DNA of 64,000 nucleotides, taken from the NCBI RefSeq assembly GCF_900186985.1, contig NZ_LT906447.1:2294001-2358000 (forward strand). Direction: 5' to 3'. The notes beneath the pieces were generated by a model. That model searched no databases and was not told the origin of the DNA. It worked only from the letters and a program-made list of their open reading frames with translations. Every line of letters starts with the position of its first letter. Position 1 is the first letter of the stretch. The position numbers and the translations under genes are program-made. Source of the DNA: Staphylococcus piscifermentans. GTDB taxonomy: Bacteria; Bacillota; Bacilli; Staphylococcales; Staphylococcaceae. Positions 28,180 to 37,264 of this stretch are shown here, one piece after another.

Positions 28180-28578
28180 TTATTTTGCATCTTTTCCATA
28201 AAGTTCTTTTTTAATTTGAGTTGTAGAAATACCTTCTGTACGTTTCAAGTAAACGACTTCACATTTATCTTTTAGGAAATCGAATTCACCTTCCCAATCA
28301 TGCCCCATAACAAAAGTATCTACATCATAGCGTTCTACGTCGCGCTCTTTTTGTCCCCATCCTTCTTCTGGAATAACAAGGTCAACATAGCGGATAGATT
28401 CTAACATCATCTTACGCTGTTCATAATTATAATATGATTTTTTATTTTTAATACGGTTGAATTCGTCAGTAGAAAGAGCAACAATAAGATAATCTCCCAT
28501 TTCTCTGGCTCTTCTTAACAGTTCAATATGGCCATAATGCAACAAATCGTATGTTCCATATGTGATGACACGCTTCAT
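28180..28578 (-). CDS. tagD: TagD, glycerol-3-phosphate cytidylyltransferase
   Basis: 132 aa, full length. The nucleotidyltransferase signature YGTYDLLHYGHIELLRRA (GxYDxxHxGH) and the C-terminal RTEGISTTQIKK motif are intact. It makes CDP-glycerol, the donor for the wall teichoic acid linkage unit. GGAGG precedes the ATG. It lies ~113 bp downstream of tagX and is the last gene before the terminator shared with pbp4. Confidence 0.94.
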   Translation of the reverse strand: MKRVITYGTYDLLHYGHIELLRRAREMGDYLIVALSTDEFNRIKNKKSYYNYEQRKMMLESIRYVDLVIPEEGWGQKERDVERYDVDTFVMGHDWEGEFDFLKDKCEVVYLKRTEGISTTQIKKELYGKDAK

Positions 28579-28691
28579 AATATTAATTCCTCCATTATTA
28601 CTTCACTGTTTAAAAAATAACATACTTTCATTTTAAAATCATTATTTATTCCAACAATATATTAAACCAGCCATATACAATAGCTCGTCTT

Positions 28692-29750
28692 TTATTTTTT
28701 TAATGCTTTTTTCAATGCATGACGACCTCTGAACATTCCAATCTTAGATACGAGTTGCAAGTGAAACGCGATAAAGTTCGGTCGTCCAATTCCTACTTTA
28801 TTCAATGCATCACGCCACTGGCTATATAGTTTAGGCGACCAGCCGATGCCGCCTCCTTCTACTACTTTAATAATTCTAAAAAGTGCATTTCCGTCGTAAT
28901 GAGTTTTTTGCATACCTTCAATATATTGAATGACTGTATCTAAGAGCGCTTGAGTCACCTTTGGCTTTGCAGTAATATATGCTTGCAACATATAACTGAC
29001 AATTAATTCATCCATGCGATAACTATAATATTCTTGAACATTCGGCATTCTTAAATAGTCCATGACACGTTGACGCACTTTAAAGGCATCTCTCATATAA
29101 GGGAAGAAACGTTCAACACTTTGAGCTGTAATTGAATTTTCTCTCATATTATAGCCTGCAATAATATCTGGGAGCAGTTGAATATCACGCGCTTGGTTAA
29201 ATGCATGCGCCATATAAGTGTGTTCTTCGCAAAATACGATATCTTCATCAAAACGTAAATCTTTAAAGCGTGAACTGAACATTTTGTCACGAGGTCCGAT
29301 AGATTGCAGCATCTCTGGACATTGCGTCAAGTTGACAACTTCGTCTTTTTTAATCGCTTCATGTGTAGGGAAAGTTCGCCATTCTCCATGAAAATCACGT
29401 CCTGTTTGACCGATTACAATTTCTACATCCTCATTAGCTTCATATCTGCGTGCCATTAAATCTATACGACTCGGAAGAAATTCGTCATCTGCATCTAAAA
29501 ACATATATACATCACCAGTCATTTGAGATAGTCCTACATTTCGACTTGCGGCTGCCCCTTTATTTTCTTGGCTGATAATCTTCACGTGTTTATTTTCTTT
29601 TTGCAACGCTTCTAATGTTTGTAAAGTATTATCCGTTGAACCATCATTAATACAAATAATCTCATGGTCATATTTCGTATCAATTGATCTTACTGCACGT
29701 TTTACAACCTCTTCAGAATTATAAACGGGAATAATTATAGAAATTTTCAT
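28692..29750 (-). CDS. tagX: TagX, GT2-family glycosyltransferase of the teichoic acid cluster
   Basis: 352 aa with a GT-A fold: N-terminal ISIIIPVYNSEEVVKRAV, donor site INDGSTDNT, DxD motif in YMFLDADDEFLPSRI and a helical C-terminal part. It is the cluster-associated glycosyltransferase called TagX/TarX in S. aureus; its exact acceptor is not settled. Its ATG overlaps the tagB stop codon by one base (TAATG), so the two are translationally coupled. Confidence 0.88.
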   Translation of the reverse strand: MKISIIIPVYNSEEVVKRAVRSIDTKYDHEIICINDGSTDNTLQTLEALQKENKHVKIISQENKGAAASRNVGLSQMTGDVYMFLDADDEFLPSRIDLMARRYEANEDVEIVIGQTGRDFHGEWRTFPTHEAIKKDEVVNLTQCPEMLQSIGPRDKMFSSRFKDLRFDEDIVFCEEHTYMAHAFNQARDIQLLPDIIAGYNMRENSITAQSVERFFPYMRDAFKVRQRVMDYLRMPNVQEYYSYRMDELIVSYMLQAYITAKPKVTQALLDTVIQYIEGMQKTHYDGNALFRIIKVVEGGGIGWSPKLYSQWRDALNKVGIGRPNFIAFHLQLVSKIGMFRGRHALKKALKK

Positions 29751-30844
29751 TACTTTTTCACCAATTCTCTAATATAGTTTGATATTTTGTCTAGTGTATC
29801 AGGAGTGCTGAAACTATGCCATTCTTTAAATAATGGTGGGTAATGTTCTGGCCCTTCTTGCAACTTATGCAATAGGTCATCTTCATTATAAGCTTTATAG
29901 GCTTCAGGGATTTCCCAATAAAAATGATTTAAGCCACGTTCTACTTCATACTCTGCTTGGTCATATACATAGAATAACACGGGTTTATTTAAGAAGCTTG
30001 CTTCAATTGCGAGCGAGCTGTAATCGGTAATAATAACATCCGCCATCAAGAACAATCGTTGCGTGTCAATTTTAGAAGATTCTCCTAATTTAAGTGCTGC
30101 AGGATGCAATTTATTAATCAAAGTGTACTCCGGTAGTGCATTTTCAAATTTCTCTTTATCAATCATGCGATTCGCTTGAAAATGTTCTCGGTAAGTCGGT
30201 ACATAAACAGCGAGCTTCCCTTCGATTCCATATTGCTGTTTTAAAGCAGCTTTTTGTGCATCTAAATCTTTTGAAAAATACTGCACCATACGAGGCAAAC
30301 CTAATTGGAGCATTTGATAGGGTTTGGCATTGTAGGCATTTGTAAAGCAAATTTCCATAGGTTTCCCACCGACTAAATAGCGATCTGTAGCCTGATAAAC
30401 CCGCGTATATTGGTCCACCATTTTTTTATTAGTTAAGTCCACAGCATGATCTTTCAAACCGAAATATTTTAATGCACCCGTCGCATGCCACGTTTGAATG
30501 ACAGTTTGGCCTTTTTTCTTATAGAAACCTCCCATTAGCAAATAATAATTATCGATAAAAATAACTTTCGCTGTAGAAAGCGCATTAATCTGTGCAAAAA
30601 TATATTTATTACTATTATCAATGAAGCGAACACCCGGTAAATGCTTCACGCTGATTTTATCCATCGACTTTCCGATAACTGTAATGTCATAACCTTCTGC
30701 GTTCAGTCTTTTAATAATCGGCATTACGTCTTCCTTAAAGGTCATAAATATAACAATGTGGTTGGTATCTAATTTTCTCTTTTTAAAAACACGGTTTAAT
30801 ATACTGATAATCAGCAAATAAACTTTTTTTATTATTTGTCTCAT
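29750..30844 (-). CDS. tagB: TagB, teichoic acid glycerophosphotransferase (primase)
   Basis: 364 aa of the CDP-glycerol glycerophosphotransferase family, with a membrane-associating basic N-terminus (KKVYLLIISILNRVFKKRK). Family marks include the catalytic His in QTWHATGALKYFG, VYVPTYREHF, KLHPAALKL and ITDYSSLAIEASFLNKPVLFY. TagB adds the first glycerol-phosphate to the ManNAc-GlcNAc-PP-lipid made by TagO and TagA. Confidence 0.92.
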   Translation of the reverse strand: MRQIIKKVYLLIISILNRVFKKRKLDTNHIVIFMTFKEDVMPIIKRLNAEGYDITVIGKSMDKISVKHLPGVRFIDNSNKYIFAQINALSTAKVIFIDNYYLLMGGFYKKKGQTVIQTWHATGALKYFGLKDHAVDLTNKKMVDQYTRVYQATDRYLVGGKPMEICFTNAYNAKPYQMLQLGLPRMVQYFSKDLDAQKAALKQQYGIEGKLAVYVPTYREHFQANRMIDKEKFENALPEYTLINKLHPAALKLGESSKIDTQRLFLMADVIITDYSSLAIEASFLNKPVLFYVYDQAEYEVERGLNHFYWEIPEAYKAYNEDDLLHKLQEGPEHYPPLFKEWHSFSTPDTLDKISNYIRELVKK

Positions 30845-30871
30845 TTCATATTACTCCCTCTGTCTTCATTC

Positions 30872-30909
30872 TAAAAAAACTCCAAACACGTCTTAACATG
30901 CTTGGAGTT
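30872..30909 (-). terminator. Terminator after tagG
   Basis: Stem AACTCCAA/TTGGAGTT (30878-30885 with 30902-30909) extended by CA/TG across a mismatch, followed on the minus strand by TTTTTTAG. It separates tagG from tagB transcription, at least partly. Confidence 0.65.
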
Positions 30910-30927
30910 ATCTTAAGCTCACAATGC

Positions 30928-31731
30928 TTACATAAAGTCTGCAAATTGGTCTCTGTAACGCATGTGTAAAATTGAACCTACAAAGAACAAGAATAAGACA
31001 ATAAATACATTGTATAAAGCGAGTTCCCAATGCTCGATGAAATACCATTTATGGAATAACAACGCTGCACGATAGGACTCAGCAATAAAATAAATTGGAT
31101 TTAACATTAAAATCTTTTGCACAATTGATCCTGGTTTAGCAACCCATAAAATAGGTGATGCATAAAAGAGCACGCGCATTAATGCTTGCATCAACATTTG
31201 TGTATCACGGATCAGCACTCCTAAAGTCGAAGTAACAAGTGCAACTGCACACGTAAACAAGTATGCAAATGGTACATAAAGTAATAATTGAATAATATGA
31301 ATGGTTGGATAGATTCCAGACGCTATACAGAATATGAAAACAATTAATAATAAAACAAGATGTCCGTATAATTTCGCTGTTACTGTATATGTTGGAATAA
31401 TAGATAATGGAAAATTCATTTTTGCAACCTGATTATATTTCGAAACAATTGAACGTGTTCCATCTAAAATACCTTGGTTGATAAAGAACCACATACTGAT
31501 ACCGACAAGCATCCAATAAATAAACGGAATACCGTCTACAGGGGCATTCGTACGAATTCCAAATCCAAATACAAACCAATAAACTAAAATTTGAATGAGC
31601 GGATTGATTAATTCCCAAGCCATTCCTAAATAGTTATTGTGATTAGCTATTTTCAGTTCAAACTGAGCCAATCTATTAATTAAGTAAAAACCTTTAATAT
31701 GTTCTTTAAGAACAGTTATTAGTGCTCCCAT
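30928..31731 (-). CDS. tagG: TagG, wall teichoic acid exporter permease
   Basis: 267 aa, ABC-2 family, six helices. The N-terminal amphipathic part (IKGFYLINRLAQFELKIANH), the NHNNYLGMAWELINPLIQIL motif and ALMRVLFYASPILWV are characteristic. With TagH it flips the finished polymer across the membrane. In S. aureus this permease is the target of targocil. It is divergent from tagH with a ~309-bp shared upstream region. Confidence 0.93.
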   Translation of the reverse strand: MGALITVLKEHIKGFYLINRLAQFELKIANHNNYLGMAWELINPLIQILVYWFVFGFGIRTNAPVDGIPFIYWMLVGISMWFFINQGILDGTRSIVSKYNQVAKMNFPLSIIPTYTVTAKLYGHLVLLLIVFIFCIASGIYPTIHIIQLLLYVPFAYLFTCAVALVTSTLGVLIRDTQMLMQALMRVLFYASPILWVAKPGSIVQKILMLNPIYFIAESYRAALLFHKWYFIEHWELALYNVFIVLFLFFVGSILHMRYRDQFADFM

Positions 31732-32838
<1,107 letters not shown>

Positions 32839-33185
32839 GACTACATTTATTTACATATAATTTAAATGTAAATTGAGTTTGAAATACACATCAACTCGGG
32901 TAGATATATTCATGATTAAACTTAAACGAAGAAGCGTATTGCTTACTTTTTTAATTTTTTAAGCAAAAGCCTTTAAAATCTTTTCTAAAAGTATTATTAT
33001 TAAATACAAGTGTATTAATAACAGGCATTGAAAATCCGCTCATTTTCAAGAATGTCGTGATACGTCAGCAAATGGCATTTTGTACAAGAGCTAACTCAAT
33101 CAGCAGCTTTCCCCTGCTTCCTTTTTCTAAAATAAAGAAGAAGAGTATGGGCAAGCATAGACAAACATACAGCCTGTAAGTCATT
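32839..33185. other. Spacer after tagH, left edge of the accessory block
   Basis: About 350 AT-rich bases. TTGCTTA/TAAGCAA around 32938-32966 can form a weak hairpin with a T-rich loop and may end tagH. Nothing else is convincing. Confidence 0.4.
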
Positions 33186-33590
33186 ATGTCATATCATTTC
33201 TTAAGTAAGCAGGTGATTGATATAGCTAGCAAGAATACTAAAAATAAAACTCAAGAATTTGCTAATCTCGTACGTGCATATCGGAAGGCACATATCGGTA
33301 AAGGTCCGGAACAAATCAAAGTTTTCTTTAAAGATAACTGGGCCATTGCACATATGACAGGCAGTTTGAGTAAAGTTGAAAATTTTTACTTACGCAACAC
33401 CGAAAGTAAAGAATTTGAAAGAATGCTCAAATTTGGTCGTACAGAAGAAATTAAGCAGCTTTATAACCAACATCCTCCAACTGAAATGGAAGAATTGGTA
33501 GGCGCAAAATTTGTAAAATTATTTACAGATGTTAATCTAGAAGATGACGAGGTCATTTCAATCTTTGTATTTGACCGTTCAATCGAATAA
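33186..33590 (+). CDS. DUF2294 (MpsC-like) protein
   Basis: 134 aa. The pattern (GKGPEQIKVFFKDNWAIAHM, then TGSLSKVENFYLRN and FTDVNLEDDEVISIFVF) is that of DUF2294, renamed for MpsC, the third gene of the sodium-translocating, membrane-potential-generating MpsABC system. Here no mpsA or mpsB lies nearby, so it is an orphan copy. The ribosome binding site is poor (no GGAGG upstream of the ATG), which is unusual for this window. It probably belongs to the accessory block between tagH and tagA. Confidence 0.72.
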   Translation: MSYHFLSKQVIDIASKNTKNKTQEFANLVRAYRKAHIGKGPEQIKVFFKDNWAIAHMTGSLSKVENFYLRNTESKEFERMLKFGRTEEIKQLYNQHPPTEMEELVGAKFVKLFTDVNLEDDEVISIFVFDRSIE

Positions 33591-33765
33591 ATCAGGATTG
33601 GTGTAAGGTACTCGGTGCTGTTTACTAACCCGCTTTGAAACTCGTACTAACTTTTCAAGGAGGTGATATATGTAAACAGGATCGAGTTTTTTATTTTCCA
33701 TATACAATTGAGTTGGAACTTATCATTATAAAACCCATTCATTTCTATAAAAATAAAACAATATA

Positions 33766-33806
33766 CTATGCAATTTGCGCTCACCACAATATAACAAATT
33801 GCATAG
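33766..33806. repeat. Perfect 12-bp inverted repeat
   Basis: CTATGCAATTTG/CAAATTGCATAG with a 17-nt loop, no U-run, so not an ordinary terminator. Confidence 0.7.
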
Positions 33807-33827
33807 CAAGCCCAAAACAAAACAACA

Positions 33828-33871
33828 ATAAGAAGTCTTGATTCAGCCCATTCAGATGACTTCTTATTGAT
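33828..33871. terminator. Possible bidirectional terminator in the decayed stretch
   Basis: 11-bp perfect stem AATAAGAAGTC/GACTTCTTATT; on the minus strand it is followed by GTTGTTTTGTTTTG. Such hairpins often close small type I toxin genes, but no intact toxin frame is seen. Confidence 0.4.
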
Positions 33872-34470
33872 TGAAATCAGCGTCGAATATCTATTACTTG
33901 CGACCTCCTTTCCGAATAATAATGTGATTGAAATAATAATTCCTAAGCGTAAGTAATTCATCTGACCCTAAACAACCCTAACAAATAATAAAACCTGATA
34001 AGTTTCAACATTAGCATAAAATAGACTTATAACATCTATAAATTAATTGATGGTTCTAAAAATGCGTTAAAAATAATAAAACGCTCAAGGTACTGTAATA
34101 AGGTGTTATTATCACAGTAGTCTGCTGAACTGAATTCCCACAATTCATCACCACCAGCAGACCCCCTCAACTCAAGCTGGATATACAACACTATTACCGT
34201 ACCAGCCCACAAACCCTTAAACGAAACAGAGTCACAAATCAGCTCTGTCCTATAACCATCGATAATAAATGCAGAATTGTATATGGAAAAGGGATGATAG
34301 CCCTTCATCCCATAAATCACACGACTGCTCAGATTGTCATAGCCCTTCAATCTGAGCACATACCCTTAATAAATAAGTAATAAAAATGTCAAATAACCTG
34401 TGTTCAATTAAGTTCCCTCAACTACTTAATTGAGACACATTCACTATAAAACTATAACCCTTAAACGAAA

Positions 34471-34515
34471 AACGCGTTGCAGCTACCCTTTCTACTGCAA
34501 CGCGTATTTTTTATA
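34471..34515. terminator. Terminator of the second ykvI-like gene (bidirectional)
   Basis: 11-bp perfect stem ACGCGTTGCAG/CTGCAACGCGT with U-runs on both sides (TTTTTCGTTT on the minus strand, ATTTTTTATA on the plus strand). Confidence 0.85.
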
Positions 34516-34556
34516 TAATTTTTAAAATCTCATTTTTCTAGTTTATTTCTATTCTC

Positions 34557-35648
34557 TTAAGCTTTAGACTTTTGAGGGTTGATTTTTGCCCATATTGTAC
34601 GTACAAAGATAATAATTACCACTGCTAAACCAACATAACCTACAAATGGATAAATCATTGCAACCAATTTCCCAAATGGCAGCGATCCGCCAAGCATAAA
34701 GATAATGCCTAAAACAATTGTAACTGCTATTCCAAATTTAGCGGGTATTATTCGCATGAATTCATTTTTAATCAACCAATACATCGGTGCTGTTGTAGAA
34801 TAAATCCCTAATAAGATACAAATTGAAAAGACTATCGCTACCCATGGACTAATAGTATCGCCTAAGTACAGTACAGGTACTTCTAGTTTCAATACTTTCG
34901 GATAATGTGCGAACATAGCAACAACCATTGCTAACACTGCAAGCATCAAGCCAGCTCCACCTAATATTCCAGCTGCAGCCGCTTCTTTCTTACTTCCAGA
35001 TTGCTGACCTAACTGTGTGAAGAAAATTGTCCCTGCTAAAATGTTATAACAGAAGAACAATACACTTGATTGCCACCAATGTCCTGCTGGCTGTAAATCC
35101 TTAGCTGCTTGCGGCAATGTATCCAATGAAGGTAATGACCCGATATTTTTTAAAAATACTACTAAACAAATAGCGATAGTTAACACTACAATAACTGGGC
35201 CGACCGCTCCAATAATATCTACCAACTTCTTCAAACCAAAGATAACGGTTATCATTGTTATTAGCCCCATGCCTAGCAACCCTACTATTGTAGGTACACC
35301 GAAGTGTTCATGCGCAATTGCACCAGTACCTGAAATCATAATTACTACAATACTGAACAGGAATAACAATGTAAAATATTCAATTAATCTTCCAATAATT
35401 TTTCCGCAATACACTCTGAAAATATCTCCGGGATGTTCTAATTGCAATTCATATCCGCGGGTCATCAGTGTGACACCTAATGAACAAAAGAGAATAGCAC
35501 TTAATACAATACCAGCAATACCCGCTTTTCCATAAGAAGCGAAGAATTGCATCACTTCTTGACCTGTCGCAAATCCTGAACCAATTAAGTAAGCCATGTA
35601 TGCTCCACTTAATTTCAATACATTTTTCCAATCTATTTGTTGTCCCAT
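34557..35648 (-). CDS. YkvI-family membrane transporter (copy 2)
   Basis: 363 aa, about ten helices. It shares with copy 1 the opening motif (IGSGFATGQEVMQFFASYG) and the general layout but differs widely elsewhere (for example CYNILAGTIFFTQLGQQSG), so it is an old paralog rather than a recent duplicate. The gene is 15 bp downstream of the isoleucine-epimerase-like gene with its own good ribosome binding site (GAGGAGG). The pair is almost certainly one operon, which suggests this transporter carries an amino acid, perhaps a branched-chain one or its D-form; that is inference. Confidence 0.82.
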   Translation of the reverse strand: MGQQIDWKNVLKLSGAYMAYLIGSGFATGQEVMQFFASYGKAGIAGIVLSAILFCSLGVTLMTRGYELQLEHPGDIFRVYCGKIIGRLIEYFTLLFLFSIVVIMISGTGAIAHEHFGVPTIVGLLGMGLITMITVIFGLKKLVDIIGAVGPVIVVLTIAICLVVFLKNIGSLPSLDTLPQAAKDLQPAGHWWQSSVLFFCYNILAGTIFFTQLGQQSGSKKEAAAAGILGGAGLMLAVLAMVVAMFAHYPKVLKLEVPVLYLGDTISPWVAIVFSICILLGIYSTTAPMYWLIKNEFMRIIPAKFGIAVTIVLGIIFMLGGSLPFGKLVAMIYPFVGYVGLAVVIIIFVRTIWAKINPQKSKA

Positions 35649-35663
35649 CGTCTTAACCTCCTC

Positions 35664-37001
35664 TTACCATCCTTGTCCTGTTACTTGATATGCTTCTAGT
35701 CTCCCTTGTTCGAGCTCTTCGAAAGTTTCTTCTAAGATAGTCAATGCTTGATCGAGTTCTTCATCTGTAATAACAAGTGGCGGTTGGAATCTTAAGACGT
35801 TTCCTGCAACTGCTATGATGACAACGCCACGTTCATAGCAGCGATTGCAAATTTTCAACGCAGCATCGTTATCTCGCGTTTTCGACTTCTTGTCTGTTAC
35901 AATATCTACTCCGATTGATAAACCTAAACCTCTTACATTGCCGATAAACTCATATTGTTCTTCCCAATCTTTCATTCGTGCTTTAGCATATGCCCCTTTT
36001 CTTGCTGCTTCATCTACTAAATTTTCATCTTCCATCATTTCGAGAGTTGCTACTGCTGCTGCACAACTTACTGGATTGGCACCCATAGTAAATAGATGAG
36101 CAGGAGCATCTAAACTGCTCATAATTTCTTCCCGTCCGACAATTGCAGACATCGGCATACCGCCTGCTAAGGATTTACCATAAGCGACTAAATCAGGTTC
36201 GAAGTTAAAGTGTTCAATCGAGCTCCATTTTCCAGTTCGTCCCATTCCTTGTTGAATATCGTCTACTGCTATTAAGATGCCATGCTCACGACATAAAGCT
36301 TCTAATGCCTCAAAATATCCTGGCACAGGCTCTAGTAAGCCTCCGTCTCCTTGAATAGTTTCTAACATGATACAAGCCACTTCTTCTGGCGGCAGATATT
36401 TTTCGAACATTTCTTTTAAAGGTGCTAAATACTCTTCTACAGTATTAGGTTCCGTACTATTAAACATGCCGCGATAACTGTCTGGGAATGGAATATGAGG
36501 GACGCCTGGCAATAATGGTCCTATTTTACGTCGCATATTCAAACTAATTGCAGATAACGAAATTGAGCCATAAGTCGAACCATGATAGGCATTTGTGAAA
36601 CTGATAATATTAGGTCTTCCTGTATAAGCACGTGCAAATTTAATAATACCGTCGCATGCATCTGACCCTGTCAAACCGAAGATAACTCGCTTTTCAAAAT
36701 CTCCAGGTGAAATATTGCAAATCTTTTCGGCTAATTCTGCTAATGGTTCATGATACATATACGCTGGAGTATAGTGAATCATTTTTTCAGTTTGTTCTTG
36801 GATAGCTTTTACTACTTGTTTTGGTGTATGCCCTACATTTTGAGAACTGGCACTTGATAACAAGTCAATATATTTTTTGCCATCTACATCCGTTAGAGTA
36901 GCACCATGTGCATGATCAATAATTAACGGATAATACGGTATACGTCCCGCTTTCGCAAAATATTTTTCATCTCGTTGAAATATCTCCTCAGCTCTTGTCA
37001 T
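35664..37001 (-). CDS. Class III aminotransferase-fold enzyme, isoleucine 2-epimerase-like
   Basis: 445 aa, PLP fold type I. Schiff-base lysine K276 in DLVAYGKSLAGGMP, phosphate-binding GLTGSDACDG and aspartate in IAVDDIQQGMGRTG. GABA transaminases are the broad family. From memory, however, the N-terminus (YYPLIIDHAHGATLTDVDG), YHGSTYGSISLS, SLNMRRKIGPLLPGV and the end LRFQPPLVITDEELDQAL follow the Lactobacillus isoleucine 2-epimerase much more closely. That enzyme racemises branched-chain amino acids without an amino acceptor. It has its own promoter and forms an operon with the YkvI transporter. Confidence 0.78.
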   Translation of the reverse strand: MTRAEEIFQRDEKYFAKAGRIPYYPLIIDHAHGATLTDVDGKKYIDLLSSASSQNVGHTPKQVVKAIQEQTEKMIHYTPAYMYHEPLAELAEKICNISPGDFEKRVIFGLTGSDACDGIIKFARAYTGRPNIISFTNAYHGSTYGSISLSAISLNMRRKIGPLLPGVPHIPFPDSYRGMFNSTEPNTVEEYLAPLKEMFEKYLPPEEVACIMLETIQGDGGLLEPVPGYFEALEALCREHGILIAVDDIQQGMGRTGKWSSIEHFNFEPDLVAYGKSLAGGMPMSAIVGREEIMSSLDAPAHLFTMGANPVSCAAAVATLEMMEDENLVDEAARKGAYAKARMKDWEEQYEFIGNVRGLGLSIGVDIVTDKKSKTRDNDAALKICNRCYERGVVIIAVAGNVLRFQPPLVITDEELDQALTILEETFEELEQGRLEAYQVTGQGW

Positions 37002-37069
37002 ATCATCACATCTCCCTGTTTAATCCTCTTTCTTTAGTCCTTTTTATCTTAAAAACAATGAATATATGT

Positions 37070-37098
37070 AATATACAGTTAATCAGACGCTTTGTAAA
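37070..37098 (-). promoter_or_regulatory. Promoter of the epimerase-transporter operon
   Basis: TTTACA-N17-TATATT on the minus strand, about 70 bases before the start codon. Confidence 0.6.
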
Positions 37099-37184
37099 CA
37101 GATTATTTCAAATTTTCAGATATTTTAAACAGTTTGTTACCCTTTTGAAAAAAATATTGTAAAAAGTAAAATAATATATACGTT

Positions 37185-37217
37185 AAAAACCCCCTACTAC
37201 AACAATAGTAAGGGGTT
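37185..37217 (-). terminator. Terminator of the second-type thrS
   Basis: Minus strand AACCCCTTACT pairs with AGTAGGGGGTT (one G-U) over a short loop, followed by TTTTAACG; 48 bases after the thrS stop. Confidence 0.75.
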
Positions 37218-37264
37218 GAGTGTATCAAAAAGATAAAATTAAAATCTCGAAATTCAATCTAAAT

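Larger units (their letters stand above)
33591..34469. other. Decayed non-coding stretch with hairpins and a direct repeat
   Basis: About 880 bases without a convincing gene. Open frames at 33647-33961 and 34036-34359 (minus) lack ribosome binding sites and family resemblance. It holds two perfect hairpins (33766-33806 and 33828-33871), an isolated AAGGAGGTGATATATG followed directly by TAA near 33657, AAAGGAGGTCGC on the minus strand near 33905, and a 15-bp direct repeat AACCCTTAAACGAAA (34212-34226, 34456-34470). This looks like remnants of small mobile or toxin genes. Confidence 0.45.

Noticed and set aside
33647..33961. A 104-codon minus-strand frame with a hydrophobic start
   Set aside because: It runs through two perfect hairpins and has internal ribosome-binding-like sequences; more likely a chance frame over a dead small-toxin locus.
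34036..34359. A 107-codon minus-strand frame in the decayed stretch
   Set aside because: No ribosome binding site and no family likeness; the surrounding DNA has repeats and looks non-coding.
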